64,000 nt of DNA, from contig NZ_CP096120.1 of the NCBI RefSeq assembly GCF_023158935.1, positions 992,001 through 1,056,000 on the forward strand, given 5' to 3'. Of this stretch, positions 28,911 to 38,459 are shown one piece after another (position 1 is the first letter of the stretch; each line of letters starts with the position of its first letter). The position numbers and the translations under genes were made by a program. The notes under the pieces are model-generated. The model saw only the letters and a program-made list of their open reading frames with translations. It did not search any database and was not told where the DNA came from. The stretch comes from Acinetobacter portensis. Its GTDB lineage: Bacteria > Pseudomonadota > Gammaproteobacteria > Pseudomonadales > Moraxellaceae.

Positions 28911-30209
28911 ATGTTGAATAATTTAAATATAAGTCATTGTTACGATGTTGTGATTATTGGCGCAGGAATTTCTGGGCTGGCTTGCGCTCAAGCATTAAAA
29001 AATGCAGGAAAAAATGTTGTTGTTTTAGAAGCAAAAGAGCGAATTGGCGGACGTTTACATTCCATAAATTATGAGGATGAAACTTTCGATTTAGGCGCAT
29101 CTTGGATTCACGGCATTGACAACAATCCAATTTGGGAAATTGCTCAGAATAATGAAATTGAAACTGCCATATTTAATTATATAGGTTCAGATTTTTTTCA
29201 TGAAAATGGTCAAGTATTTACAGCACAAGAAAAACAAAAATTTGTGGAATATATACAATGCATTGAAAAGCTATTTTTAGAATCTAAGCAAGATTCTGCG
29301 CAAAATGCATTGATAGAAATATTAGATAATTTAGAAACAAATAGCCTAAGCTTTTCAGCGAATCAATTAAAGGAATTGCTGTATTCGTATTTTGAAAAAT
29401 TTGCCAATGATCCTTTTGCGACAGAATTGAATCAGCTTTCTACGCAGTTTCAAAAATATGAAGGCTATTTTGAGGGAGATGAAGTCATTTTTCCGCAAGG
29501 TTACTCGCAAATTTTAAACGCATTATGCAAAGACATTGCTATAAAAACCAATGTGAAAGTTAGTCAAATCATTCTAGAAAATAACACTGTAAAAATTATT
29601 GATGCTCACAATACAGAATATTTAGCCTCTAAAGTTGTAGTGAGCGTACCTTTAGGTGTTTTGAAAAAAGATTTAATAAAGTTTGTTCCTGAACTTCCAA
29701 AGCAACATCAAAATGCTATTTCTGAAATGGGTTTTGGCTCATTTAATAAAGTATTTTTTGAATTGGAAGATTCATTAAATTTAGAAGCCAATTCAGATTC
29801 GAATAGTTTTTATTATTGGGTAAATGGTACTTGGTTTAATATTTTAGATTTATCCAAAATTTATAATAAACCGATTTATTTAATGTTGTTTGGCGGTGCT
29901 CAATCTGAATTTATAGATAAGACGACAGATGTTGAAGTGTGGGATTTTATTTATAAAAATTTGAATACGAGCTTGATAAATTTACCAATTAAACCGAAAC
30001 GAATATTCATTACGCGTTGGGGCGCGGATGAATTTAATTATGGTTCATTTAGTTTTCCTGCTATTGGGCATAGTGAAAGTTTGGTTGCTACTTTAAATGA
30101 GCCTGTGGAAGATCGTATTTTCTTTACAGGCGAGCATTGTAGTTTGGAATATGCAGGTACGGTGCATGGCGCATATTTAAATGGTTTAGAAACAGCAGAG
30201 AAGATCTAA
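28911..30209 (+). CDS. FAD-dependent flavin amine oxidase
   Basis: A 432-residue flavoprotein of the monoamine/polyamine oxidase superfamily. The FAD-binding VVIIGAGISGLACAQAL lies near residues 14-30, followed by the ADP-binding VLEAKERIGGRLHS motif and LGASWIHG. The C-terminal FTGEHCSLEYAGTVHGAYLNGLETA is the typical second FAD segment. It has no signal peptide, so it should be cytoplasmic. Substrate cannot be assigned; polyamines are a reasonable guess in a diaminopropane-producing organism but unproven. Its stop overlaps the stop of the convergent DJ-1 gene. Confidence 0.88.
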   Translation: MLNNLNISHCYDVVIIGAGISGLACAQALKNAGKNVVVLEAKERIGGRLHSINYEDETFDLGASWIHGIDNNPIWEIAQNNEIETAIFNYIGSDFFHENGQVFTAQEKQKFVEYIQCIEKLFLESKQDSAQNALIEILDNLETNSLSFSANQLKELLYSYFEKFANDPFATELNQLSTQFQKYEGYFEGDEVIFPQGYSQILNALCKDIAIKTNVKVSQIILENNTVKIIDAHNTEYLASKVVVSVPLGVLKKDLIKFVPELPKQHQNAISEMGFGSFNKVFFELEDSLNLEANSDSNSFYYWVNGTWFNILDLSKIYNKPIYLMLFGGAQSEFIDKTTDVEVWDFIYKNLNTSLINLPIKPKRIFITRWGADEFNYGSFSFPAIGHSESLVATLNEPVEDRIFFTGEHCSLEYAGTVHGAYLNGLETAEKI

Positions 30210-30796
30210 ACTGTTTTAAAACCCATTCGTTTTTTAATGTTCAGCATATTTTCCGTTGAGGTGAGTTGTTCTAGGGTCATAAATGCGACATCTAGCGCTG
30301 TTTCAGGTGAAGAAGATGTAATGATATTACTGTCTTGAACAATTTTTTTATCGCTTAGAATTGTACCTAAATCTTGTAGTTGTTTTCGTCTGAAACTTCC
30401 TTCGAAGTTATAGGTTGTTGCATTGCGACCATTGAGAACACCACTTTTGGCAATGCTCAATGCTGCCACGCAAATAGAAGAAATTAACTTATTTTCTTTA
30501 TTAAAGTATCGAATCACATCTAAAAAGCGTTCATCGAATGCATCTATATAAAAGCCTGTTTCTTCAAACCCACCTGGTATGGCTAAAGCATCGTAATCTT
30601 CTAATTTGATTTGGTCTAATGTGAAATGTGGGATGCATTTATAGCCCCAAGTACATTCTAGAATAGGGTGTAGTCCTACAGAATCAAGCTGAACAGAGCC
30701 ATCGCCTTCAAATGAGTTCCAACCAAATACATCTGTAAATACGCTAGCTTCATAAGATTCAAAGCCATTCGCGAGTAAAAGTAATATTTTTTTCAA
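30206..30796 (-). CDS. DJ-1/PfpI-family protein
   Basis: A 196-residue member of the class I glutamine amidotransferase-like DJ-1/ThiJ/PfpI family. Visible features: IPGGFEET with the conserved Glu, and the nucleophile elbow SSICVAAL with Cys. Members act as glyoxalases, deglycase-type chaperones or proteases, and the exact role is undefined here. Its stop codon overlaps that of the amine oxidase (shared bases CTAA at 30206-30209). No separate terminator is seen. Confidence 0.85.
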   Translation of the reverse strand: MKKILLLLANGFESYEASVFTDVFGWNSFEGDGSVQLDSVGLHPILECTWGYKCIPHFTLDQIKLEDYDALAIPGGFEETGFYIDAFDERFLDVIRYFNKENKLISSICVAALSIAKSGVLNGRNATTYNFEGSFRRKQLQDLGTILSDKKIVQDSNIITSSSPETALDVAFMTLEQLTSTENMLNIKKRMGFKTV

Positions 30797-30909
30797 AGCA
30801 TGAACCGTATTGTTTTAGATGTGGGTGCTTTAAAACTATAAAATGTCTTTGTATGTGGTGATTTATGAAATATATAATGATTAATTTGAAATTAAAAGCC
30901 CAATAAATA

Positions 30910-31380
30910 TTAATCAGGTTTTGATGAGAGGGGGTATTGTTCTTTAATTGTTTTTGAGATTTTTTTGTCATTCATGTGTTGACTTGGTCCTAGCATTCTA
31001 TTTTGTACAGTTTCATTGGACATTATATTTACCATAGATGTACGACCCAAAAATTCAAATGCACTTTCTAAAGCGTTAGTCCCTTCATTTTTAATAACAT
31101 CACGAATTTCTGTACTACAATTTTTAATTAGAATTCGTTCATAAATTTTAGCTATTTTCTTATCTGAACTGATTAACTCATTTGCGGGTATATTGACATA
31201 TTTTGAAAAATCAGGATTAGCAGCTATCGAGAAAAAGATATATTTAGCTAATTGTGATTTATCATTTTTAGATATATTGTTGTCTAAACATTGTTCAAGA
31301 TTGTGTTGGTAAGGACCTGCATGGCTTATTGTTGTTAATAAAATGAATGGTATGCCATATAAAGCTGACTTTAATTTCAT
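30910..31380 (-). CDS. Secreted hypothetical protein
   Basis: A 156-residue protein with a signal peptide (about 1-21, ending TISHAG), so probably periplasmic. The mature part is helical and contains two Cys (NLEQCLDNN, LIKNCSTEI) that could form a disulfide. Family not recognised. It lies alone between the DJ-1 gene and the gamma-carbonic-anhydrase gene, on the same strand as both. Confidence 0.75.
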   Translation of the reverse strand: MKLKSALYGIPFILLTTISHAGPYQHNLEQCLDNNISKNDKSQLAKYIFFSIAANPDFSKYVNIPANELISSDKKIAKIYERILIKNCSTEIRDVIKNEGTNALESAFEFLGRTSMVNIMSNETVQNRMLGPSQHMNDKKISKTIKEQYPLSSKPD

Positions 31381-31429
31381 GAATTGTTACTCGTTATTAA
31401 CGTTAAAATATATTTATCCAAATAGTGAA

Positions 31430-31960
31430 TTATTTATAATTCCCTGAAACTTTCACATAGTTCTGAGCAGAATAAGGTAAAAAAGCGAGTTCTTTTTCAG
31501 TCAATTTGCGAACTTGCTTAATAGGACTTCCCACATACAAATAACCACTTTCCAAACGTTTATTTGGTGGAACAAGAGAGCCTGCGCCAATCATCACATC
31601 ATCTTCAACAACAACGTCATCTAAAATAATTGTACCAATACCTACAAGAACACGATTACCAATGGTACAACCATGTAATTTTACATGATGCCCAACAGTC
31701 ACATCTTCACCAATAATTAAAGGTGAACCTTCAGGCTTATCGGCTTTTTTATGACTCACATGAAGCATTGAGTGATCTTGAACATTCGAATTTTTACCAA
31801 TACGAATATAATTTACATCGCCACGAATTACCGCAAAAGGCCAAACAGACACATTTTCAGCTAAAACAACATCACCCACTACAACAGACATTGGGTCGAT
31901 ATAACAAGAATTATCAATTTGTGGGGCAGTGTCTAAATAAGGACGAATGTTTTGGCTCAT
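31430..31960 (-). CDS. Gamma-carbonic-anhydrase-like hexapeptide-repeat protein
   Basis: A trimeric left-handed beta-helix protein of the gamma-CA/PaaY/YrdA group, 176 residues. The hexapeptide repeats run from CYIDPMSVVVGDVVL to MIGAGSLVPP. Metal-ligand His residues are visible in NVQDHSMLH, VGHHVKLHG. Activity is uncertain: many members are thioesterases or inactive until oxidised. ATG 31960 is chosen over an in-frame TTG at 31972. Confidence 0.88.
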   Translation of the reverse strand: MSQNIRPYLDTAPQIDNSCYIDPMSVVVGDVVLAENVSVWPFAVIRGDVNYIRIGKNSNVQDHSMLHVSHKKADKPEGSPLIIGEDVTVGHHVKLHGCTIGNRVLVGIGTIILDDVVVEDDVMIGAGSLVPPNKRLESGYLYVGSPIKQVRKLTEKELAFLPYSAQNYVKVSGNYK

Positions 31961-31999
31961 GGTATTAATCAAATTTTTTAGAATTAAGGGAAGTATAAA

Positions 32000-32031
32000 T
32001 AAAAAAGCACCTATATCGAAATATAGATGCT
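32000..32031 (-). terminator. Terminator of D,D-carboxypeptidase gene
   Basis: On the minus strand an 11-bp stem with one mismatch (32021-32031 with 32006-32016) ends in a run of six T. Confidence 0.82.
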
Positions 32032-32070
32032 TTATCTTAAGTCTAAGAGGGAATTATCAAAGATAAATTC

Positions 32071-33219
32071 TTAGAATAAGTTCGCAAAGAATTGTTTAAT
32101 ATGATCGATCATGCGAGAGAAGAAACCAGCTTCTTCAACGGCTTGTAAAGCTACAAGCGGTTTTTCTGCAATTACTTTACCATCTAAACTTGCAACAAAT
32201 TTACCAACAACTTGACCTTTTTGAAGTGGTGCAGTCAATTTTGGTTGTACAACAAGTTGAGTTTTAATTTCGTTTGCTTTGCCTTTAGGCATAGTCACGT
32301 TAAAGTTTTCAGCTAAACCAATTTGTACGTCACTTTCTTTACCGTACCAAATTTTTGACTTAGCCAAAACTTGGTTTGCAGACTGAACTTTTACAGTTTC
32401 AAAGTTTGCATAACCCCAAGCTAACAATTCACGTGTTTGTGTTGCACGTTCTTGCATAGAAGGCGCACCAAAAATCACAGAAATTAAACGCATTGGACCA
32501 CGTTTAGCAGAAGTCGTTAAGCAGTAACCCGCTTCATTTGTATGACCAGTTTTTAAACCATCAACACTTGGGTCTGTGTAAAGCAAAGCATTACGGTTGC
32601 CTTGTTTAATACCATTAAATGTAAATTCTTTTTCAGAATAAATTGGATAGTATTTAGAGCTGTCATGAATAATGTGTTTTGCAAGTGTTGCCATGTCTTT
32701 CGCAGTTGAATAATGACCTTCTGCAGGCATACCTGTAGAGTTCATAAATTGCGTATTTGTCATGCCAATTTTTTTAGCTTCTTCATTCATCATGTGAACG
32801 AAAGTGCCTTCATTACCTGCAATATGTTCAGCCATTGCTTTAGAAGCATCGTTACCAGACTGAATAATAATGCCGCGTAGCATTTCTAAAGCTGTAGCCG
32901 TACCATTAAGCGGAACGTACATACAAGATTCTGTGCTACTACCACGACACCATGCAGACTCGTTCATACGAACTTTTTCGTCTTCTGTAAGTTCACCTTT
33001 CAATAACTTCTGTTCAATAATGAAACTTGTCATCATTTTTGTCATTGAAGCAGGCGCTAATTTTTCATTTTCACCTTTAGCAGCTAAGATTTGCCCTGTC
33101 TCGTAATCCATCAAAACATAAGATTTATTATTGAGTTCTGGTGGCGTCGTTAAAACTGTCGCTGCATATGAAAAACTAGGTAATAAAATTAATGCAGCAA
33201 GGGCGCTTTTTCTGGTCAT
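32071..33219 (-). CDS. dacC: D-alanyl-D-alanine carboxypeptidase (PBP5/6 type)
   Basis: A low-molecular-mass penicillin-binding protein that trims the terminal D-Ala from peptidoglycan stem peptides in the periplasm. The start ATG 33219 gives a signal peptide ending FSYA. The serine-peptidase motifs are SMTK (S58-K61), SGN (in IIQSGNDAS) and KTG (in GLKTGHT). The C-terminal beta domain ends in an amphipathic helix (FFSRMIDHIKQFFANLF) that anchors the protein to the membrane. Length is 382 residues. The dacA/dacC naming is uncertain. Confidence 0.92.
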   Translation of the reverse strand: MTRKSALAALILLPSFSYAATVLTTPPELNNKSYVLMDYETGQILAAKGENEKLAPASMTKMMTSFIIEQKLLKGELTEDEKVRMNESAWCRGSSTESCMYVPLNGTATALEMLRGIIIQSGNDASKAMAEHIAGNEGTFVHMMNEEAKKIGMTNTQFMNSTGMPAEGHYSTAKDMATLAKHIIHDSSKYYPIYSEKEFTFNGIKQGNRNALLYTDPSVDGLKTGHTNEAGYCLTTSAKRGPMRLISVIFGAPSMQERATQTRELLAWGYANFETVKVQSANQVLAKSKIWYGKESDVQIGLAENFNVTMPKGKANEIKTQLVVQPKLTAPLQKGQVVGKFVASLDGKVIAEKPLVALQAVEEAGFFSRMIDHIKQFFANLF

Positions 33220-33337
33220 TTTTAGGTGTTTCCAATATTCTGATATAAGCACAACGTTTATGCATTCTAGGTGAAATGTAAGCCGACTTCTACGGGAAAA
33301 ATCAGCTAATTGTCAAAACTATTGTAACTAAAATAAA

Positions 33338-33715
33338 TTAATTGTTATAAGTCGCTACATCTTCGCAAATTGCTTTGTTTTTCGCATCGCCCGCTTTTTT
33401 AGCATCTGATTTTGCTTCATCTAAAATAGACTTAAAACTAGACTGTTTAGAAAGCAAATTTAAAGCTACAACAGGATCTTTTTCTTTAGGTAAATACTCA
33501 GTCACAAGCTTTTTATAACCTGCTTCAAATTGTTTTTGGTCTGAAACTTGGTTAGGGCAAATTTCAGATAAAACATAAATTGCAGCCAATTCTTGATGCG
33601 TAACATCTTGAATAGGAGTAACTTCAATATTTTCATCTTTCTTTGCATTTGTAATTTGGCTTAACGTTAAGCTTAATGCAATTGCGCCAACTGTTTTTAA
33701 AACTTGATATTTCAT
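33338..33715 (-). CDS. Secreted small protein, tandem paralogue A
   Basis: A 125-residue protein with a signal peptide (about 1-24, ending ITNAK). The mature part is helical with two conserved Cys: SEICPNQ near the middle and AICEDV near the end. It shares the pattern CP, F, L, EYL, K, EA, AK, NK, CE with the gene at 33895-34263, so the two are tandem paralogues. Family function is unknown to me. A gap of about 180 bp containing a terminator separates them. Confidence 0.8.
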   Translation of the reverse strand: MKYQVLKTVGAIALSLTLSQITNAKKDENIEVTPIQDVTHQELAAIYVLSEICPNQVSDQKQFEAGYKKLVTEYLPKEKDPVVALNLLSKQSSFKSILDEAKSDAKKAGDAKNKAICEDVATYNN

Positions 33716-33854
33716 AACGAATATTTGCCTAAAATTTTTGTAAGTGTTTTAACTTTATGATGATTGTATATTTTTATAAAAATGAAAAGATGCTGAATGT
33801 ATAAAAGATGTTGAAAGTGCAAAGATTTTGCAAAAAAATTAACAATTAAAAGAT

Positions 33855-33889
33855 AAAAAACAGGTTGCATGATATTTCATACAACCTGT
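33855..33889 (-). terminator. Terminator of secreted paralogue B
   Basis: On the minus strand a 12-bp stem with one mismatch (33878-33889 with 33860-33871, arm ACAGGTTG) ends in a T-run. It lies between the two paralogues, so each has its own transcript. Confidence 0.85.
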
Positions 33890-33894
33890 GAATT

Positions 33895-34263
33895 TTATAA
33901 TTCGATATTTAAAGCTTCTTCGCAAGCAAGTTTATTTTCAGCTTGAGATGTTTCTTTTGCAGTAGAACGTGCTTCTTGAATTAATGTTTTGTATTCAGCA
34001 TCAGATTGAAGTTTATCTAAAGTCATAGATGAATCTGAATAATCACGTAAATATTCTGAAATTAAGCTTTTCATTTTTTGATCAAACGTTGCATTTTGAC
34101 CAATAATCGCAGGGCACAGCTCTAACATAATTTGAGCAGATGCAACATCTTCTTTAATAATGCTATTGTTTTCAGCAGTATCTAAATCAGTTGTTGCATA
34201 AATATTGGGTGCTATAAATAGTATTAATCCTAATGAACAGCATAATGCTTTAAAAATTTGCAT
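33895..34263 (-). CDS. Secreted small protein, tandem paralogue B
   Basis: The ATG at 34263 begins a signal peptide (MQIFKALCCSLGLILF, cleavage near IYAT); in-frame codons up to 34347 are discounted. The mature protein has LELCPAI and NKLACEEAL in the same places as the paralogue, with EYL and an EA-R/K-AK stretch between. Length is 122 residues. The shared Cys pair suggests one disulfide in the periplasm. Divergent from surE. Confidence 0.8.
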   Translation of the reverse strand: MQIFKALCCSLGLILFIAPNIYATTDLDTAENNSIIKEDVASAQIMLELCPAIIGQNATFDQKMKSLISEYLRDYSDSSMTLDKLQSDAEYKTLIQEARSTAKETSQAENKLACEEALNIEL

Positions 34264-34371
34264 TTTAATCTCAATGTTTGAGTGGAACTGAAAGCAACAA
34301 TATATATAATATTTATTATATTTCAATAAATTGTACTTATCGGTCAATAAATTTATCTACAAGAGATTTAC

Positions 34372-35142
34372 GTGAATATTTTAATTTCAAATGATGACGG
34401 TGTTTTTGCTCCAGGTATACAAGCTTTAGCACAGGCATTGAAGCCTTTAGGTCGAGTTGTAATTGTTGCGCCTGAAAGTGAACGAAGTGGTTTTTCAAGT
34501 GCTTTAACGTTAGACCGTCCATTACGTCCTATTCAAATTTCACAAGATGTTTGGGCAGTAAATGGCACGCCAGCAGACTGTGTTTATTTGTCGATGAATG
34601 GCTTATTCGATTTTGAGTTCGATTTAGTTGTAAGCGGTATTAATAGCGGTGCAAATCTTGGTGATGATGTTTTATATTCAGGAACTGTTGGTGCAGCATT
34701 TGAAGGGCGTTTAATGGCTCAACCTGCATTAGCTGTTTCATTTTGTGGCGCAAATGTGCGTTCATATAATGATGCGAAAGATTATGCGCAAGCAGCACAA
34801 TGGGTTCATGATTTTATTGCACGTGGTTTACCTGAAGTTCCACCTCGTCATATTTTAAATATTAATATTCCAGATGTTCCCGAATTAAAAGGTGCAAAAA
34901 TTACCTATCAGGGGCGTCGTAGCCAATCTAAACCTGTAACCAGTCTTGTTGATCCTCGAGGACGCCAAGTGTTTTGGATTGGACTTTCTGGCGAGTCTGT
35001 AACGGAACAGAAACATGGCTTAAATAATATTGAGTCTGACTTTTATGCTGTTGCAAATGGTTATGTCAGCATTACGCCAATTCAAATGGATGCAACTAAT
35101 TATTCGATTCTAAATAATCTGCAGCGTACTTTAAGTGAGTAA
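34372..35142 (+). CDS. surE: 5'/3'-nucleotidase SurE
   Basis: A metal-dependent nucleotidase/phosphatase involved in survival under stress. The N-terminal [10 protein letters not shown] supplies the metal-binding Asp pair, ERSGFSS the conserved Ser, and [14 protein letters not shown] the Asn. It has 256 residues. The GTG start at 34372 has AAGAGA upstream. It is followed by an nlpD-like gene; pcm, usually between surE and nlpD in gammaproteobacteria, is absent. Confidence 0.95.
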   Translation: MNILISNDDGVFAPGIQALAQALKPLGRVVIVAPESERSGFSSALTLDRPLRPIQISQDVWAVNGTPADCVYLSMNGLFDFEFDLVVSGINSGANLGDDVLYSGTVGAAFEGRLMAQPALAVSFCGANVRSYNDAKDYAQAAQWVHDFIARGLPEVPPRHILNINIPDVPELKGAKITYQGRRSQSKPVTSLVDPRGRQVFWIGLSGESVTEQKHGLNNIESDFYAVANGYVSITPIQMDATNYSILNNLQRTLSE

Positions 35143-35328
35143 AACTTAAGGCAATTGAATTTCATTTTATTTCTTTCATTTTTTGCATATAACTAAAATG
35201 TGAACGATTTATGTGCCTGAATGTTATAACTTTGTGAAAAAATACTTAATCTCGAATTTTAATGTATTTTTTTTGCTACTCTTAGTGTTAATGCACGGAA
35301 TTAATTTAAAAATTAGTGGGGAAGATGA

Positions 35329-36150
35329 ATGACTTTGGTGTCAAATTATCGTGGACTAGCTATGCCATTTAAACTATTGAAAACGATCGTAATCTCTACA
35401 GCTGTGATTTCGACAGTGGTGTTAAGTGGTTGTGCTTCTAAACCACAGATAAATAATGCTACACGTTATGCAGCAGCGCCAAATTATTACACAGTACGTA
35501 CAGGCGATACATTAAGTGGTATTGCAGCACGTTATGGTCTAAGTTATACCAGTGTTGCAGATATGAATGATATTGCAGCGCCGTACCGCATTTATGTTGG
35601 GCAATCATTGCGTCTTAAAAAAGGTAGTGCGCCACGTACAACCAACACTCAAGCAATGACTCAAGCTGCACCAATTCAGCGTCAAAAAATTGATCTTCCA
35701 TCTGCAACAACACAGCAGCCTGTTGTTAAACCAGTAACACCTGTTACACAACCAACAGTTACTGCAAGTTCTGCATCTAGTACTTTAATTTGGGTGAAAC
35801 CAAGTAATGGTACAATTATTTCTAAATTCGATGCTGCATCTAATGTAAAAGGCATTCGTTATGGTGGAAATGTAGGTGACCCAATTTATGCTGCTGCCAA
35901 TGGTCAAGTGGTATATGCAGCAGATGGCTTAAAAGAATACGGAAATTTAGTTTTGGTTAAGCATATAGACGGTTATATCACTGCTTATGCACATAACAGT
36001 AAAATGTTGGTTAAAAGCGGTCAAAACGTAACGGCAGGTCAAAAAATTGCGGAAATGGGTTCTACAGGTGCAACTCGCACAATGTTAGAGTTTCAGGTTC
36101 GTTTAGATGGTAAGCCAATTGACCCAATGAGAATTTTACCAATAAATTAA
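35329..36150 (+). CDS. nlpD: LysM/LytM lipoprotein, NlpD-like
   Basis: A cell-envelope lipoprotein that activates amidases for septum splitting. The lipobox is VLSGC, followed by a LysM peptidoglycan-binding domain (YTVRTGDTLSGIAARYG) and a C-terminal LytM/M23 domain. The M23 metal ligands are degenerate: the position of HFxxR reads LEFQVR and the first His is missing, which fits an activator rather than a peptidase, as in E. coli NlpD. The start ATG 35329 follows GGGGA; ATG 35362 is also possible. Confidence 0.9.
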   Translation: MTLVSNYRGLAMPFKLLKTIVISTAVISTVVLSGCASKPQINNATRYAAAPNYYTVRTGDTLSGIAARYGLSYTSVADMNDIAAPYRIYVGQSLRLKKGSAPRTTNTQAMTQAAPIQRQKIDLPSATTQQPVVKPVTPVTQPTVTASSASSTLIWVKPSNGTIISKFDAASNVKGIRYGGNVGDPIYAAANGQVVYAADGLKEYGNLVLVKHIDGYITAYAHNSKMLVKSGQNVTAGQKIAEMGSTGATRTMLEFQVRLDGKPIDPMRILPIN

Positions 36151-36243
36151 ATTTTATAATGCAAAACATAGATTTCACCGTATAATACAATGAGTTGCTT
36201 TTACTTTTTAGTGGAAGCTTCTCGTAATTTCAGAGGGAAATTT

Positions 36244-37173
36244 ATGTTAGATCAACTTCGTGCAATGGGCGTATTCGCGTGCGTTGTTGAAAAAAGTTCG
36301 TTTAGTGGCGCAGCTCGTGAGTTAGGAATTACTACGAGTGCGGTCAGTCAACAAATCCGTTCTTTGGAAAATGATATGGAAGTTACGCTTCTGCATCGTT
36401 CTACCCGAAAATTGAGTTTAACTGAAACAGGACAAGCTTTTTTCCACAGTTGTAAAGAAATGCTTGCTGCTGCCGAACGTGGGAAAATTAGAATTAATGA
36501 ATTACGTGATGACCTTGTAGGGGAGTTACGTTTAGCAACGACACCAGAGCTGGCTGCAAATCATGTTATTCCAGCATTGTCGCATTGGATGTCTGCTCAT
36601 CGTGGTTTATCAATTCATATTGAAGCTGATAATCAATATATTGATTTGATTGAAGGTCGTATTGATATTGCGCTTCGTTTAAGTTTGAAAACAGAAGATT
36701 CTAATTTACAAGTTTTTCCGTTAACTCGGGTAGAGCAGGTATTAGTTGCATCTCCAAGTTATTTAAATCATTCTACTCCAGTATCACGCCCTGAAGATTT
36801 TCGTAATCATGACTTAATACCTGTGAGTTTATTAAAAAATTCTCAAAACTTTACATTCCAGCATATATCTACTGCTGAAACGATAAGTCTGGATATGGAT
36901 TCACGCTTTACAACAAATAATGTCATGGTTGCGAAGTCATTGTGTTTGCAAGGACATGGTATCGCAAGATTAACTTATCTTGATGTGCAAAATGAACTGA
37001 AAACAGGGGCTTTAGTTGAAGTGCTGCCTGAATGGAAATTGCCTGCATTCACTTTAAATGCAATTACATCCAGACATGATCAACAGCCTATGAAAATTCA
37101 CCGTTGTTTAGATGCGTTGAAACAGTATTTTAGTCAGCTTTCTAGCGGTCGTAATTTTCAAGAAGCATCATAA
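36244..37173 (+). CDS. LysR-family transcriptional regulator
   Basis: A 309-residue LysR regulator: an N-terminal winged helix-turn-helix (SFSGAARELGITTSAVSQQIRSLE) and a C-terminal periplasmic-binding-like effector domain. ATG 36244 has an AGAGGGA ribosome-binding site; the in-frame ATG at 36190 is not needed. It is of the CrgA/AaeR-like subgroup by the arrangement of the effector domain, but no effector can be named. It is convergent with argD and occupies the place where rpoS would follow nlpD in enteric bacteria. Confidence 0.9.
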   Translation: MLDQLRAMGVFACVVEKSSFSGAARELGITTSAVSQQIRSLENDMEVTLLHRSTRKLSLTETGQAFFHSCKEMLAAAERGKIRINELRDDLVGELRLATTPELAANHVIPALSHWMSAHRGLSIHIEADNQYIDLIEGRIDIALRLSLKTEDSNLQVFPLTRVEQVLVASPSYLNHSTPVSRPEDFRNHDLIPVSLLKNSQNFTFQHISTAETISLDMDSRFTTNNVMVAKSLCLQGHGIARLTYLDVQNELKTGALVEVLPEWKLPAFTLNAITSRHDQQPMKIHRCLDALKQYFSQLSSGRNFQEAS

Positions 37174-37194
37174 TTCACTTGAATTATTAAACGT

Positions 37195-37221
37195 AAAAAA
37201 GCCGCTTAATGCGGCTTTTTT
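37195..37221. terminator. Bidirectional terminator between LysR gene and argD
   Basis: A GCCGC/GCGGC stem (37201-37205 with 37211-37215) with A6 before it and T6 after it serves both convergent genes. Confidence 0.85.
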
Positions 37222-37247
37222 AGATCTTAAGTATTTTAAATGCTTAA

Positions 37248-38459
37248 TTAAGCTAGGAAAGCTTTAACCATTTTAACAATACGTTCAACGAGTTGGTCTG
37301 CTTGTGCTTTATCAATATTTAAAGCAGGAAGCAAACGAATAACAGAGCCAGCAGTGACATTAATAATCAGCTTATATTCATCGCGTGCAACGTCAACCAA
37401 TTCAGGGCAAGCTTTAGGTAGTTCAATACCAATCATGAGACCAAAACCACGAACAGTGACATTTTGCTCTGCAAGTTGTTGTCTAAATTGATCAACAATA
37501 TAAGCACCCATATTGGCAGCATTTTCAACTAAGTTTTCTTTTTGAATGGTATCAATAACCGTATACACAACACGTGAACCTAGTGGTGTTCCGCTATAAG
37601 TTGAACCATGGTTGCCCGCAGTTAAAACACCAACGCCACGACCTTGAGTCATTACCGCGCCAATAGGGAAGCCATTACCTAAACCTTTAGCAGTTGTAAT
37701 TACATCAGGAATAATATTGGTATGTTGGTAAGCAAAATATTTACCTGTACGACCATTACCAGTTTGAACTTCATCTAACATCATTAACCAGTTATGTTGG
37801 TTACAAAGTTGACGAATTTCTTCTAAGTAGCTAAAGCCTTGTGGCGCAGTATTTACACCGCCTTCACCTTGAATAGGCTCAACCAAAATTGCAACAATAT
37901 CTGGATGATTAATTGCTGCTTCTTCAATGGCTTCAATATCGCCAAATGGAACACGAATGAAACCTTCAACAAGTGGCCCAAAACCTTCTTGAACTTTTTT
38001 GTTGCCCGTTGCAGAAAGTGTTGCCATTGTACGACCATGGAATGAATGATCGGCTACAATAATTTTAGGGTTAGCAACACCTTGCATATGACCAAATTTA
38101 CGTGCAATTTTAATTGCACCTTCATTCGATTCTGCACCACTGTTTGAGAAGAATACCTCTTCCATACCTGCAACTTTTGCAAGTTTTTGCGCAGCAGCCG
38201 TTTGCCAAGGCACTTCAAATAAGTTACTTGTATGAATTAAAGTTGAAGCTTGGTCTACAATTGCTTCTGTAACAGCAGGGTGAGAATGCCCTAAACCACA
38301 AACAGCAATACCTGTAAGTGCATCGAAGTATTCCGTACCATCTGCTGTATATAGATAAGAACCTTGTCCTCGGACAAAGCTGATCTGCTGACGGCCAAAT
38401 ACAGGCATCAAGTGTGATGGTTGATCAGTTTGCACGGGAGCAAAGGTAACGTTATTCAT
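37248..38459 (-). CDS. argD: Acetylornithine aminotransferase (ArgD)
   Basis: A PLP-dependent class III aminotransferase of arginine synthesis, probably also acting on succinyl-diaminopimelate in lysine synthesis. It has 403 residues. Seen: FSNSGAESNEGAIKIAR cofactor loop, SFHGRTMATL, LMMLDEVQTGNGRTG with the PLP Asp, and TTAKGLGNGFP with the Schiff-base Lys. It is distinct from dat, the other class III aminotransferase in the window. Monocistronic and divergent from grxD. Confidence 0.92.
   Translation of the reverse strand: MNNVTFAPVQTDQPSHLMPVFGRQQISFVRGQGSYLYTADGTEYFDALTGIAVCGLGHSHPAVTEAIVDQASTLIHTSNLFEVPWQTAAAQKLAKVAGMEEVFFSNSGAESNEGAIKIARKFGHMQGVANPKIIVADHSFHGRTMATLSATGNKKVQEGFGPLVEGFIRVPFGDIEAIEEAAINHPDIVAILVEPIQGEGGVNTAPQGFSYLEEIRQLCNQHNWLMMLDEVQTGNGRTGKYFAYQHTNIIPDVITTAKGLGNGFPIGAVMTQGRGVGVLTAGNHGSTYSGTPLGSRVVYTVIDTIQKENLVENAANMGAYIVDQFRQQLAEQNVTVRGFGLMIGIELPKACPELVDVARDEYKLIINVTAGSVIRLLPALNIDKAQADQLVERIVKMVKAFLA

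Noticed and set aside
30759..30971. A 70-codon minus-strand frame between the DJ-1 and secreted genes
   Set aside because: It overlaps both neighbours on the same strand and has no ribosome-binding site or gene-like composition.
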